From Erigeron canadensis (Eukaryota > Streptophyta > Magnoliopsida > Asterales > Asteraceae), in NCBI RefSeq assembly GCF_010389155.1, contig NC_057761.1:57906587-57970586 (forward strand): a stretch of 64,000 nt of DNA, read 5' to 3'. Below the pieces are notes generated by a model. It made no database searches. It was not told the DNA's origin and was given only the letters and a program-made list of their open reading frames with translations. Shown in pieces: positions 24,400 through 44,180 of this stretch. The translations under genes and the position numbers were made by a program. Position 1 is the first letter of the stretch. Every line of letters starts with the position of its first letter.

Positions 24400-24882
24400 T
24401 GAAAAGTTATTTTGAGAACTTTTTTTTTGCGATAACTTTTGAAAACTTTTTAAATCAAGCCCAAACGATTATTATTCTTTACATGAAAATTGTTTTTTGA
24501 TTGTTTTCTGAATAACTTATATGTAATTTTGAAGTTTATAATTCTGTGGAGGCATGGATTATCATCCGTTATACAATTATGTGGAGATTTGGATTATTGA
24601 TCACATGTGTACGAATATTGCTATGATTACATGTGATTGACTTGCATACATGTGATCATAGTAATATTCGTACACATGTGATCAAGAATCCAAATCTCCA
24701 CATAATTGTATAAAGGATGATAATTCATGCTCCACACAATTATAAACTTCAAAATTACACATAAATTATTCAGAATACAACCAAAAAACAATTTTCATGT
24801 AAAGAACAATTATCGGTTGGGCTTGATTTGAAAAATTCTCAAAGGTTCTCGCAAAAAAATGGTTCTCAAAATAACGTTACCC
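24400..24882. mobile_element. Long foldback MITE, copy 3
   Basis: Begins TGAAAAGTTATTTTGAGAAC inside (TA)n and ends CTCAAAATAACGTTACCC before TATATATA. The arms match copies 1 and 2, with a loop around 24632 (GTGATTGACTTGCATACATG). Confidence 0.8.
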
Positions 24883-24994
24883 TATATATATATATAACTT
24901 TCTTTATTTTGAAAACCATTTTTTTGTATTGGATTATATGTTTTTTTTTGTCCATTCACATGTGAAATGATATAAAAAAGTATGTTGTAGAAGA

Positions 24995-25620
24995 AACTTT
25001 TTTAAATATTAAAAATCATGGGGGGCCAAACATTTATTCAAAATAATAAAATATTGGTATGTGAAGGGTTTTTCACCCAAGTTGGGTGCATAAGGGTGGA
25101 CGGAGTGGGAGAGGCACCGGACCGGTACCGGATGGCACACCGCCCCGACCCCCCGGTACCGGTTGGGTGGGGAGCGGACTGGGCACCGTGGTGCCGGTTT
25201 GGGTGCCGAGTATTTGACCGTTACAAAAAAAAAAACGTGGGCCCCCTACTTTTTCTCTCTTTCTCTTCTCTTTCTCTTTTCTTCCTCATTTTTTTTCTTC
25301 TTTTCTTTCTGCCGAACAGATCCTCCTTTGTGAGCAGTACGGATGGCCGACGCCTTAGTTGTATGTTTATGTTGATTAAGTTTTATGTTTTACTTGTTTT
25401 CGTATGTTTGAATAAGATTATATGTTTTATTTGTGTTTTTAAGTTGTATTAGTTTTAGTTTATTAAATATAAAATGTTTTAGTTTTAAAAATAAATAGAA
25501 ATGAAATTAAATAGAAAAGGGTGGGGAGGGGAGGGGAGAGGTGGTGAAGTGCTCCTAGGTTTCGGGGAGGAGTGGGGAAGCCCTCCCCCCACCCTAACAG
25601 CCCATATTCCTTCCCCCATA
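24995..25620. repeat. GC-rich anonymous insert with GGTACCGG palindromes
   Basis: A locally GC-rich block (CCGGACCGGTACCGGATGG, CCCCCGGTACCGGTTGG) with (TTTTCTC)n and G-rich runs. Short ORFs here are low-complexity. It could be a MITE, but I could not find matching termini. Confidence 0.35.
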
Positions 25621-25636
25621 TATATATATGAAAGCT

Positions 25637-25760
25637 ATTTGTGGTACATGTACTTTTTATAGTATATGTGTAAGTTAACTTACACACTTCTTCTTTCTTC
25701 CATTTGTAGTATATGTACTTTTTATAGTACATGTGTAAGTTAACTTACAAACTTCTTCTT
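25637..25760 (+). repeat. ~61-bp tandem repeat with palindromic cores
   Basis: Two diverged units, each TAGTAYATGTGTAAGTTAACTTACA followed by CTTCTTC-rich sequence. It is followed by CCACCACCATGATCCTCCGG and CTTACACATGTGTAAGTACAAC, which are shared with the foldback element at 2764. Confidence 0.6.
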
Positions 25761-26249
25761 CTTTCTTCCTTCCATCTCCGACCACCACCACCACCACCAT
25801 GATCATCTCCGACCACCACCATGATCCTCCGGCGACGACGACCATCTCTGGCGAGACTTACACATGTGTAAGTACAACTTTTTTAGCATTTTAGGGTTTA
25901 AAATTTCTAGGTTTTTTCCTTCGCGAGACAACCACCACCAGCCACCATCATCTCCGACCACCCCAACCACGGCGCCGACGCCGGATAGCAAGGGCTTCGC
26001 CCGTACCGTAGCAAACTGCCCTCCTCCTTTTTGAAATATGGACAATCTGTATTATATAATTATTTTTTTCCTTTATAAAACAAACTGTCCCCCCCCCCTT
26101 TTTTCTTTTTCTTTTTTTTTTTTTTTTTTTTAACTTTCAATCTTCAAAAATATTTAAACTACCCTTAATTTTCAACACATTTTTAACTCACACACTACAT
26201 CTAACCTAAAAAATCTCTAAAATATTTTTCAACCCTAACGAGCTAAACT

Positions 26250-26465
26250 AACTTTTTTTCCCCACTAATTTAAATATATTTTCAGTTAATATACCTATAG
26301 TATTCTTAATGAAATTTATTTACAATATACATTCTTTTACTTTAATCCTTAAAATAAATACACTACCTCCTTTTACATCAATTACTTTTACATTAATAAC
26401 CACTCGTTACCGTCACCACCACCCATCGCTACCACCACCGTTGCATTTTAAGGGTACACCACTCG
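26250..26465 (+). mobile_element. Degraded family B Helitron tail
   Basis: The sequence TTAATGAAATTTATTTACAA and later TTTTACATCAATTACTTTTACA align with the body of the 10364 and 62196 copies, and an ACC-rich tract follows. The hairpin is lost and the end reads CACTCG before T rather than CTAG. The 5' limit is uncertain. Confidence 0.4.
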
Positions 26466-27919
26466 TATAATACATATAATCTCTCGGTTAGCATGAAACT
26501 CAAATGTTCACCATACATATCACACATTAAGGTTGTTTGCAATATTTTAAAGTGCTCGACTCACTCTAAACTGTTGAACTTCAAAATATTTTCAATCCAT
26601 TGGTAATTTGTACGTGTCGTTCTATATAAAAATATAAAACATAAAAATTTGCTAATTATACGTAGGTAAGTAACTTATTTGTATATAGTATTCATGATTC
26701 AAAAAGTGTAAATTAAATAGTATTTAAATGGTTACCGTATATAAAATAACTAAGTTGACTTTTAATTTTAAGGGTTAAGATTGTTTTGATTATGAATTTC
26801 AATGGTTTAGATCAATAGTTGAAATTATTTTTTTCTCTTAGTTGTGGTAGCCATTAATATATATAATTAGACGATATGGTTCAAGAGAAGAATTAATGAC
26901 CTTTTTGGAAAAGGAAGTGAAAAAAGTAATTAGGCCCTTGCTGGATATTTTTTATACTATAAAAAAAAATAGGTTAATTTAGATTATATCCAATTTTTTA
27001 GAGGTACCTCATAACCCATTTTCAAGGCAATTAACGTATTGTCTTCCAGTTAGTTACACGAAATTACTAACTAGATATATAATCTCATAAACAATAAAAT
27101 AAAAGAAAACTATTGCACATAAATCAACATATTTTTGTTAAGGACAAAAATTGTGTGCAATTAACTTTAAATGACCATGTGAATTCATCTTCCAGCAATT
27201 GCGTAGGATTTCAGGAGGAAGTTTTTCATGCTTTTGTGATGCCTTATGAAGAGTTGTATAAAAAAAAAAAAACCTTTTAATTTTAAGAATACAAGAGTTA
27301 TACTGACTCATTCCGTTACACCAAGTACTATACATGTCAAATTGCATCTACGCTGTAATCAACTTTTGGTAGGCTACAAGAGTTTGTATGTTTGCGTAAT
27401 ACTTGGACTCGAAAGATTTAAATATATATATAAATTGCGTAGCCTCTTAAATAAGTGTCATGTCGATCAACAACTAAAATCAGGTCCGCAGATATATACG
27501 TGAGCGAGTTAATAGGACAGGTTGGAAAGTTCTAATGACCTTTTATTAATAATAAAAAATGGCAAGTAATTAAAAACATGATTGCGATAATTTGAAAAAT
27601 ACAAAATAAAAATATATACATATATACTGCTATATATATTATTTATACTTTTATATAAAAAAAATAGCACTTTCTTTCATCAAATGTTGAAATGTAACCA
27701 TGCGAAATGTACAAGAATGCCCTTCCTTTATTCCAATTAAAATGCATTCCTATTTAAGCTATTTTCACAATTTTACTTCAATTGAATATCCACTTATATT
27801 GTTAATACATGTATTTTTTGTTACTGTTGGTTGATATTAAAGCTACGGTATCATCGTGGTATCTCGCTTAATTAACTGTTCAATGATACTGTTTTTGGTA
27901 ATCACGACATCGAACGCAT

Positions 27920-27959
27920 TGTCAATGGTATCTGCTGCAACGCGCGAGTAACATGCTAG
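27920..27959 (+). mobile_element. Helitron 3' end
   Basis: TGCTGCAACGCGCGAGTAACATGCTAG before T, CTAG at 27956-27959. The element body upstream is AT-rich and its 5' end is unresolved. A second Helitron appears to start right after it. Confidence 0.5.
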
Positions 27960-29401
27960 TATATATATATACTATAAAATTATGTAAATGTACAAGTACT
28001 TTATGCGTTAAATGTACAAGCCTTTTAAGCACATACTAAATTTAACCATATTTCGTTTTAACCCTCTAAAATTTAACCAAATTTTGTTTTAACCCCTAAA
28101 ATTTCATTTTTTTAAAACTTTTTTTTACCTAAAAACCTATGTAAATGTACATGTACTTTATGCGTGAAATGTACAAGCCTTTAAAGCACATACTAATTTT
28201 AACCAAATTTCGTTTTAACTTCCTAAAATTTAACCAAATTTTGTTTTAACCCCTAAAATTTCAATTTTTTTACCCCACATCAACGTTTTCGCTTTCATTT
28301 TCGACTTTTCGTGACACTAAACTTTTAGGGCGCATTTGGTTCGCGGAATGTTTTTGAAAGGAATGGAATCTTTCAAAGGAATTGAAATCTGAAGGAATGA
28401 AATTTGATAGAATGTTTTTGATTTTTTGAAGATTCAAGTGAGGGACGGAATGAGATTCCTTCCCCCATCCTCAAGGAATGGAGATTCCATCAAGTGAGGG
28501 AATGTTAACATTCCAACGGAATGTGATTCCTCCATCTTTAACCAACCAAACATACTAAGGAATGGAATCCAATTCCAATTTCATCAGATTCCATCAAATT
28601 CTGTGAACCAAACGCGACCTTAGGTTCTCATGTTTTCATCAAACAACTTTCACATAGTTACGAGGTTACTTTTAAACATTTGGTTTTTGATTATTTTCAT
28701 TTAAGTACTATATGCGTGGAATGTACAAGCTTTAACGTTATGCGTAGATTGTACAAGTTCTTATAGCACATAATAATTTTTACCATTTTTCATTTTAACC
28801 TCCTAAACTTTCTGTCTTTTAACTTTTGCCCTATATTAAAGTTTTCGCTTTTATTTTCTTGACACTGAATTTTTGGGTTCTCATGTTTTCATCAAATAAC
28901 TTTCACATGGTTACGATTTTACTTTTTATACATTTGGTTTAACTATTTTCATCCTACGTTTTTAAATTTGCCCCACATTAAAGTTTTCATTTTTATTTTC
29001 TTGACACTAAATGTTTGGATTCTCATTTATAATATACCAAAAAGCTATATGAATGTACAAGTACGTTATACGTGGAGTGTACAACTGTACAAGTTTTCTA
29101 TCTTTTAACTTTTGCCCCACATTAAAGTTTTTGATTTTATTTTCTTGACACTAATATTTTGGGTTCTCATGTTTTCATCAAATAACTTTCACCTGGTTAC
29201 GATTTTACTTTTGGTTTTGACTATTTTTATTCGTCTTTTTATATACATAACGTTTATAAATTTGTCTCACATCAAAGTTTTCGTTTTTATTTTTCTTGAC
29301 ACTGAATTTTTGGATTCTCATGTTTTCATTAAATAATTTTCACATGGTTACGATTGTACTTTTTTCGTGTAGAAAGCGTATCCCGCTGTTACTATAACTA
29401 G
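27960..29401 (+). mobile_element. Helitron with internal tandem repeats and a nested MITE
   Basis: It starts just after the previous CTAG with TATATATATACTATAAAATTATG and ends AGCG-TATCC-CGCT hairpin plus GTTACTATAACTAG (29398-29401) before T. Inside are four or more diverged units beginning GTACAAGTACTTTATGCGT (near 27985, 28150, 28695, 29060) with TTTCGTTTTAACC and TTTTCTTGACACT blocks. A Tourist-like MITE is nested at 28328. Confidence 0.5.
28328..28619. mobile_element. Tourist-like (PIF/Harbinger) MITE, 292 bp
   Basis: Terminal inverted repeats GGGCGCATTTGGTTCGCGGA and, at the other end, TCTGTGAACCAAACGCGACC, are flanked on both sides by TTA (28325-28327 and 28620-28622). TTA duplication is the hallmark of PIF/Harbinger elements. 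Non-coding. Confidence 0.75.
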
Positions 29402-29569
29402 TATACATCTAAAAATGTGGTATATAATATCATATCTTTGAAAATCTTCTTAGTTAACAAACTATGACATCATCCCAAGTGAAAAAGGTGCCAAAACAAT
29501 TGAATTAATAGGGTGGTTGAGTTTAGATTAAGTACGTATTGAAGCTCCCTCTTTCAATTTCCTTCTTTC

Positions 29570-29575
29570 TATAAA
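29570..29575 (+). promoter_or_regulatory. Putative TATA box of the ALDH3 gene
   Basis: TATAAA at 29570-29575 lies 110 bp upstream of the ALDH3 ATG at 29685, leaving a leader of about 80 nt if transcription starts 30 bp downstream. The region is AT-rich, so chance occurrence is possible. Confidence 0.4.
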
Positions 29576-29684
29576 CATATATAGATATATGCCCATGGGA
29601 CTACTCCATCAATAACCTCAATACTATAGAAAGTGAATCCATCATATATAATCTTGGGTCGGTCCACACAAGTGAAATTAAGTG

Positions 29685-35961
<6,277 letters not shown>

Positions 35962-38428
35962 AAACTATGAATGCTCAAACATCATACCTTGAAAACTCTA
36001 ATTTTTTTTTTCTAATCACAAAATTTGGTTATGTATCGATTTGTCAAATCCTTTTGTCAAATCGAATAGTTAGACTATCCTGGCTGGAATGTGTCAATTT
36101 CTTTTTTTAACATATGTTGATATATGTGTGTTGTGTGATTGTGTAAGTATGACGGCATTTCTATGTTGTGTTTGGAATTGCTAAGAAATGATCTTAACTG
36201 GAGTTGAGTTTGTTTTATGTTCCTCCTCATAGCTATCCCTATTATGTACTATGATCCTTAACTCATCAACATGTGTGTAAAGAGTGAGTTCGTTATATAT
36301 GTGATGATAGAGATGGTAAAGCTATTAAAGTCCAAAGCATTGTCACGTCATACTATTTAACCTATTTATAAACCATTACGAGTTTTCATGAAGAGGGAAG
36401 CCCCAATAGAAACGTACCGAAAGAAAAATAAACTTTGAAGATGAACCTGGATGTCTTCCAAGCAGTCTGATAGCATCTTATACCAGAACCGGTGGCTTAC
36501 TATTTCAAGTAATAGGGAAGAGGACCAAAACATGCCACTAGAGAAGACTGTACTGAGACAAAGATGGCTAAAAAACAACGAGTTTACAACTAGGCAACAC
36601 TAACCTTTTACCATTTCATTTTCTGTATGTAAAGCTATTATATAAAAGTTGTATATATTTGTCTTCGACCTAATTACGTCCCTTTTTATTCAAGTCCATG
36701 GCCATGTACTTCATTTTCCGTCTCTCCATGGATTTTCTAGTGTAATGGGCTTGTGCATAGAATTGAACCTAATTATCTCGTATCCATGTCAAAATGGACC
36801 TCTCTGCAAACATGCATTACAAATGCTCTTTGTAACAAGCCAATGTGTATAGTAGACACGAACCCACAACGGATTCGGCCCTAGAATAACCAAACATTAA
36901 TCCAAACATATGTAATTGAAATGACCGAGGCCATCTATCGGTTGCTGACTTTAAATCGAAACAATAGTTGTAGGAGTAGTGGTCTAGGGCCCAGGGGTCA
37001 CTAGTGTGATGCCTTAATTATCGTCACATGGAATAGTTGATAATACTATAGTACTATTCTAGTTTGTTTTTTGGACTTTTACCATGATACTAGTACAGTA
37101 CTTTCTTTACACGCCATACTACTATTGTGCTCAAAGTGAATTAGTTGGCTGTGATATTCAAAAGTACTCCGTTTTTGAAAAACATATAGGCTATAAGAAT
37201 TAATTTCTCTAAAAACACCATCAATTAGAGTGAATAAATTAAAAGGGAACTCTAAAAAAGTAGAAAATAATTGATATAATAAATTACATAATCAACTGGA
37301 AAACAAAAGAAACCAACCAGGTTTGTGAATGGACGAATGATGAAAGCTTTGGGGACTGGGGTATAGTAATATGTGTGTGTGTTCAACATATCAACTCTGT
37401 ATAGTAATATGTGCGTGTTCAACAAAAAATCAAAACAGATATGGGCTTAAAGAGGGGCTTATAAGTAATTTTATTAGATATGGGCTATACAAAACTCATT
37501 GCAATTGGGCAATTGAGGGGGGCTAAGCACCCCTTGGTCCCTCCGCCATTGGATGCAATGGTATGTTAAATGAACATTGAACATACACGTTAAATTTTTT
37601 TCTCATGTGTTGAAGCCGATGATTTAAGTAGCCTAACCTTGAAACATGAAACAAAAAATAATTTTCTTTAAACCCTTTTCTGAAGACACAACTACATGTA
37701 AGATAATAGAGTTTCTATTAAGAGACACAAGTTTTTGGTCATTAAAAAAAGTTGGAACTGACATTTTTGATGGGGATTCAATTAACTAGGAGTAGTTGAT
37801 TGTGAATTTAAACATATTTAGATGGTGGTGTTATGTAAACTTAACGAGGATGTCATGTTTTTATATGAGCTGTATAATGGAATTTAAAGTTACTAAGATA
37901 ATGAGGTACCTCTTTTTCTAAAAATTATCATCTTACTTAACTGGTTTATTTTGCAACTATATTTACACCATCACTATACAAGTTACAAAGACGTACTAAC
38001 CACATTTTTTACATAAATATGTCGAGCCAAACATATTTGAAACTTGATTTTATGGAACTCAAGTCATGTATTAAGGAGGCTTGGAACAATCTGGATCGCA
38101 TTGGTAGCATGATCTGGTACGGTGATACCAGAACGAAAATTGTGGATGGGTCAGTGATCCTGTGACTATGCACGATACCATCACCAATTAGCTAACTGAA
38201 TTTTATTCTGGTTTTTGCCTCTATGAAGGTGGCTCAAAGATAATTAAATTCGAGCAATAACAATAATGCAAACTATAATCACTCTGAATACTTTTTTTAA
38301 CACACGAGATAATCATTTCTAACTAAGATGGAGAGAAAAGATAAGAAATATATTATGTAATTCGACTATGGTATTAGTGAAATTAGAAATATTGATCTAA
38401 TGAAAGAAACCACCCTCCTTTTCTATGG
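35962..38428. other. Intergenic region between convergent ALDH3 and BB
   Basis: The two genes converge here, so this is mostly 3' flank. Nothing else is recognised. Confidence 0.5.
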
Positions 38429-41203
38429 TCACTTACAAAATCTTTTTGAATGTTTTGGAGCATTTACAAGCACCTCCTTGTAACAAATAGGGCAGGCCTG
38501 ATATAATAACAGTCAGTTTAGAAGTATAGTTAGAACGTTGGAAAGAAAAGCATATTGTAAAGACAATAAAAACTAATAGATCATGGGACTTTACCTTATT
38601 AATGCCAAGCCATTGACTGCCACATCCGGCATGATATATATGTTTGCAAGGAAGAATTATCTGGCGTTCGCCTCGTTTGTATTCCATCTGACAGATAACA
38701 CACCTGACAAATCCCATTTGAAACAGTATTAGGACAAGTAATTACCAACCACTTCAGATTAATGCAGTGGTGTGTGAGAAAGTACTACTCAATAATTATT
38801 TGCTACCTTTCATTCTTTGATTTTTTCCTCCAGAAATAACTGCACTTGAACTTGGAAACAGGGAGCAGAGAAATAGCTTCTGGAGATAGACCACGGCTTT
38901 GACTTCCAACAACCTCCCCTAATTCCAGCAGTTCCTGCAGTTCACCATATATAACCCTTTCAGCACATACACAAACAAATAGGGAGAGCAAATTGTTTTC
39001 AGCGAAGATTAAGCTTATTAAACCTCATAAGTCATGTTGTCAGGATCAACATTGTCTTCCCACACGACCTGTAAGGTATAAGCATGTAAGCTTGTTATGT
39101 AAACATTTTCTTCTACAAAAGAGTTGTCCACCAAAGAGATTACACAGAAAATGTGACAAAGGTATAATGAGAAAGCTTTAGACCTGAAAATCAGCAGAAT
39201 TATGGTTACTTTGTGGACCTGAAAATTTGAACATGCAAAAGATTAATTAAGTTTTTTATATTTAAAAAACCCACAGCTTGTTTTAAGAGAAAATAGGAAC
39301 AAGAAACATCTTTCGAGCGTTTTCTTCTTCAATAGCATTTGTATGTCTTAGACTCTTACTGTCTCTTTTGGTTAGACTCTTACTGTCTCTTTTAATAGCT
39401 AGGCAATGTGACATTAGTTGGATGAGGTATCTGAATTTACGGGTAACTATTAGTCCTGCAGATATGCCCACAAGACTATTCATAGTCAATACAGAGATGA
39501 GTTGTATTGATAAGAGTTGTTTCTAGGGACTTTCTGATGGTTTAGATCAGCATTATAATTAAAGGGATTTAGCGAACCGTCATTTTTCATATTCATAATG
39601 AGTGTTCTGTATTTTCCTTTATTTGTACAATTTTTCATGATTGTGAGTTACAAGTAGTAAGCATAAACCAACTGGATTTTGGTATTTGAGACAGCTTAGA
39701 GTCTTCTGAATCTGTATTTTTCTTTATTTGTACAATTTTTCATAAAGTTTCCCTATTTACAGGAACATCTCAGGTAGCAAAAGGTGTTTTGTTATTACTA
39801 GAGTTTGCCACAAGTATGTACCAGTATCTATTGTTGCCTTTATTTGTACATTTTTTCATAAAGTTTTCCGGTTGAAGGTAATATGAAGAAAAAGAAAACT
39901 GAATTTCTTCAGTATCAAAAAGTGTTTCGTGTTCTATTCACCCCTCAAAGGTTAAAGTAACTGTTTCGATTCTAGCTTTGATCAACATTTAGAATCTCAC
40001 TGGGACCGTGCTATTCTAGCTGCAATCAAGGTTTATAATATGGGACCGTTCTATTCTAGCTGTGACTAGGGGATTAGGGCTGATAGTGGGGGACAGATAA
40101 CTTCATTGTTTAGTAAGCTTCCATGTGTTTATGTGTACCTCTTTGTAGCTTCTTTTACATTATTGTGCTGCTTGCAGATTTTGACCAGTCTTGAGAAACG
40201 TTTTCGTTTTCTTATCCAATTCTCACAACTTGTGTTTTTATGTTCAATAGATGTATTTCTTTAAGTTCAGATTTATGTCATTATATTCTATGTCTACAGC
40301 CCAGTTTATACAGGTCATTAAAGTTGCAAAAGATTGCAATATACTTTTTCACCCCATGTATTTAGAGGGGTCAAGTCTACTAATATCAAACCCACTCTCC
40401 TGCGGCTAGCCGGCTATGTATTGATACCAAAATAAATACCAATGAAATTTAGAACTTATTTCTCACTTTCACGACTTATATCTTTGAGATGGCATTGCAA
40501 TCACCTTGATATCAAGTTTATGAAGATGATCAATATATACCAATGGTTCACTAGCCAAAACAGTGATTGACTCAGTTTTAAAAGGGTATTGGTATTTCAT
40601 TTTCAGCAATGTGAATTGTATATAGTTCTTATTCAACAAATAAGTTATTAAATAGCAGAAGAATTCTACACTTACAGTCTGCTGGATCAGCATGAGAACT
40701 CTGTTGGGCATGTACAGCCGTACTTCTTTCGTTTGCCATGGTTGAAGTGTTTTCCTGTTGCCTGGTAAATCCATTATCCCCATATGTCTCCTCATTGATT
40801 GCATATGCATCACAGTAACTATGATAGTAGGAGAAACTCCCAGGTTCAGAATACGCAAACTTGTAAGGATTAGTATTCATTGTAGAGTATGTGCTCTCCT
40901 GCAAACAAAAAGTTAATAACTAAGATAGATACTTCCACAGGTATAGATTCAGGACAAGGTTGCAAGACACTTTGTTCGGCTTGTTTCAAAAACATCGTCA
41001 AGTACTAAACAAATCCCTTTTCGTTCTGTAGTCAATCACCAAATAAAAGGAAGAATTTACACAGATACATGATTTACCTGAGGATAAGTAACATCAGAAA
41101 AGATGAAATTGACATGGTCATATGTAAATCCTTCAAAGAAATCCATAAAGCTTCGACTCAAACTATAGTATAGATCGAATTCAGGCTGTAACTGCCAGTT
41201 CAT
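38429..41203 (-). CDS. BB: BIG BROTHER-like RING-H2 E3 ubiquitin ligase (244 aa)
   Basis: Coding exons in transcription order: 41203-41078, 40898-40676, 39218-39184, 39068-39024, 38934-38807, 38703-38595, 38497-38429 (735 nt including TGA). The N-terminal half carries the YSTMNTNPYKFAYS block, and VVWEDNVDPDNMTYEE (129-143) and ELLELGEVVGSQSRGLS (144-160) match the conserved middle of BIG BROTHER proteins. The C3H2C3 RING is complete: Cys187, Cys190, Cys205, His207, His210, Cys213, Cys224, Cys227. The length is close to Arabidopsis BB (~248 aa). Known role of the family: cytosolic E3 ligase that limits organ size by restricting the proliferation period. A long leader region with T-rich and A-rich tracts and a (CT)n run near 42163-42200 suggests a 5'UTR intron and a transcription start near 42.1 kb. 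That part is inference. Confidence 0.92.
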
Positions 41204-41592
41204 TCGTTAATACCAGTTTTTCGGACAAGAGTACCGCTCTGTTAACCAGCAACAGAGCATTAATTAACAACCCAAATGGCTTCTTGGAATTTATGCGAAA
41301 CTCTGGTAAAGGGGTAATTAACAAAACTTGTAACAAATCCTACAACAAAAACAAAATAGTACTTACTAAGCTTTACAACAGAAAAGCACCTATATAACCA
41401 TATCAATAAAACAGTAATTATTACTATAAGTTAACAAATATATAAGGAATAATAATGAAATTATGAATGAAACCAAACACGACAGCTAATTTCGGTTACT
41501 TTTCACATTATTACTTGTTGCGGAAACTCCACGAAACACAGTTACTTCACACAACCAGAAACGCATAACAGAACATCAAACTAACCTAATCC

Positions 41593-41624
<32 letters not shown>

Positions 41625-42162
41625 CTTCCTTTTTAGTTGCTTCGGTTTTCTTTTACTCCAACAACCAACAACAGTTACAGTACAAATAGTAGAATATCAA
41701 AATATAAACAGCTACAATGCAGTTTTTAATAACGATTATTTGACCTACATTTCCGGTTCCTACGCATTTAATCTAATCTAATATATACAAATATACTCTA
41801 TGTATGTATATATATGTCACGTAATCATATCATCATCATCATCATTATTCGATCAATATAGATCAATTATATACAAAAAAAAAAAAAAAAAAAACAACTA
41901 GAATCGGAGAAATATATTACCTATACATTGATCGCTTCTTTTCCAGCGTGAATTTCTGTTCTTATATAACTTAACTATATGTATACATAAATAATTGTTA
42001 AACGTATATATATCATATATATGTAGAGAGAGATAGAGTAACAGAGCGTGAAGCTTTCTGTCACTCGAACTATCTTTTGAGGCCGGCGTGAATCTCGTTT
42101 TAGATTTGTAATTATATATGATAGATATATACAGAGAGATATGTATATATATAGTTTTTTTT

Positions 42163-42205
42163 CTCTCTCTCTCTCTGTACTCAGTCTGTCTGTCTCTGTT
42201 GTGTT
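42163..42205 (+). repeat. (CT)n / (CTGT)n tract near the BB 5' end
   Basis: TTTCTCTCTCTCTCTCTGTA followed by CAGTCTGTCTGTCTCTG. On the minus strand this is a GA-repeat just upstream of the presumed BB leader. GA/CT tracts are common near plant transcription starts. Confidence 0.4.
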
Positions 42206-42539
42206 GTGAGGCGCCTTTTTGCAGGAGGTTTGTTAACAGTAAAATGAGACACGCGATCCCTGTTTTTACACAGGCTCGGGGTTTTTATTCGCTGTTTCGA
42301 GGTATACGAATACGATATGTTGTAAAAGAAACATTAAAGTAACTGGTAGGGGATTTGCTCAAGTTCACCTCCAATCAAGTCACGGGATTTAACTGCGTTG
42401 TCAACGAATTGAATCATGACGCGTGTGTATTCTTTTTTACTGGTGGCCCCTCTGTATAGGTGGGTTAGCTAACCAAGGTCGTTTTTTTTACCCATTTATT
42501 GTTGAATTGAAATATGTATAAGGTTTCAACTTTCAATTT

Positions 42540-42888
42540 CAATAATATATACATGATAATACATAATGTATCATATATTAATGCCTATAATTTTTTCTAT
42601 CCCTCATAAATTATTTTATTCCTTTAATTCTTTCAAAATCTTTTATCTCAAAAACCGTACATCGATAAATTATAAATATTATATGGGTATTTTAAAAATT
42701 TCATACTCTTTCATTAGAGATGTCATTCGATATACTTTCGATAAATTTTTAAATCTGAGGTCGGAGTCTGTACGGCTAAGATATTTGGCTATGACACTCT
42801 ATGACATATCATCTCTTATGACCTATCATAGGCTATGACCTATCACCATTACCATCTCATCGTCGCAACGCACGGGTACTTGCTCTCG
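42540..42888 (+). mobile_element. CTYG-ended Helitron (family D)
   Basis: The 3' end CGTCGCAACGCACGGGTACTTGCTCTCG (CTCG 42885-42888) before T, and the body (AACCGTACATCGATAAATTATA, GAGATGTCATTCGATATAC), match the other family D copies. The 5' border is not clear. Confidence 0.6.
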
Positions 42889-44180
42889 TTAATTATAAAA
42901 TAAATACAGTAGTTAAGTTTCTCCTATTAAAAAACGAAAAACATGTTTTTTTTCCTAAACGAACTTAAGTACTTTTGTTAAAAGTGTATCAAATTATATA
43001 TTTACCATAAAATTTAAGGGTAAGTTTTTAATATGAAAACGTATAACTTTTTTATAGATGTTAAATGAAGACCTAAGGAATTTATTTAACATTTTTTTAG
43101 GAAAATGGTAATGACAGCCTTTGTCATTAGGGGCTGTCACTAACAACATATTACATGCTTAAAAACTTGTACATTATATATTTGATTTTTCTAACAGCAA
43201 CGTATAAATTTTAATGCACCCAATTAGCTTTTACTGACAACCTTAAAGGCTGTCACTAACAAAACTTTTTTTTAAGAACCAAAACACATAAATTTCATTA
43301 CTCAAATGGGTCTATAGTCAGCAAAGCTCATGCATTAATACGTATGCAATTGGTAGCAAACAACTTTTTCTTTCGAATCTAAAAATTGAGTAGCTTAAAT
43401 ACTTTATAAGTGGGTGTAGACCTAAAATAAAATTTAACCTCTTTATATAGTGAAAATGAAGTTGATTTATTGTAATATTTTTTTAACTTTTTATTTAGCA
43501 TTTCTAAAATATTTATCTAATAATATTTGAATATGATTTTTTTTTGTGAGAATATTAAGATACCTAGCCAGTAAGATTATATAGTATTATAAAGTTCTAC
43601 AGATACAAATCATACAACTTTATCTATTATTATCATTTTATAATTTGGAATTTCCAGTGAATGGGAACAGAAAAAAGAGAAGTTTGTTAATTAGTTAATT
43701 TGTATTAGTTTTAATTTTGGATAAAGAGTCTATAAAGGACAAGAAGCCGCCCACCAATTTCGAAACGAATCCGAGGATTAGGTGTAGAAGGATGGACCAC
43801 ATGGGACTTGTGAGCATTACATTATTGATTATTAAAATTGAATGGAGTTCACCAAATGATTGACAACTTGCCAACAAATGTTACTTGTAAGCAATCCTAA
43901 TCACTTGGATTAGTGACTAACACTTAGAAGTTTGATATTAAAAAGTATCATGATCGAGTTCCACAATTATCGGTAGAGATGATACATGTTGGATGAATTA
44001 ACATGTCAAACAAGTCAATTAGTCAAGCCATATACTAAGCTTGCTAATTATTATTTTTAGTATTTACTTTAACAAAAAAGATATAGGATAATTAACGATC
44101 ACTTTTTTTACAAGAATTAGGTCAATCGTAGATCCAACTAATTAATTTATGTTTTGTTGAACATGAATTTAGGGATTTAA
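42889..44180. other. Gene-less AT-rich sequence
   Basis: Direct repeats of GGCTGTCACTAACAA (near 43131 and 43247) are the only structure noted. Confidence 0.45.

Noticed and set aside
25018..25452. 144-aa ORF as a gene
   Set aside because: Starts in a G-rich insert and passes into poly-pyrimidine and a hydrophobic low-complexity tail; no TATA or homologue recognised.
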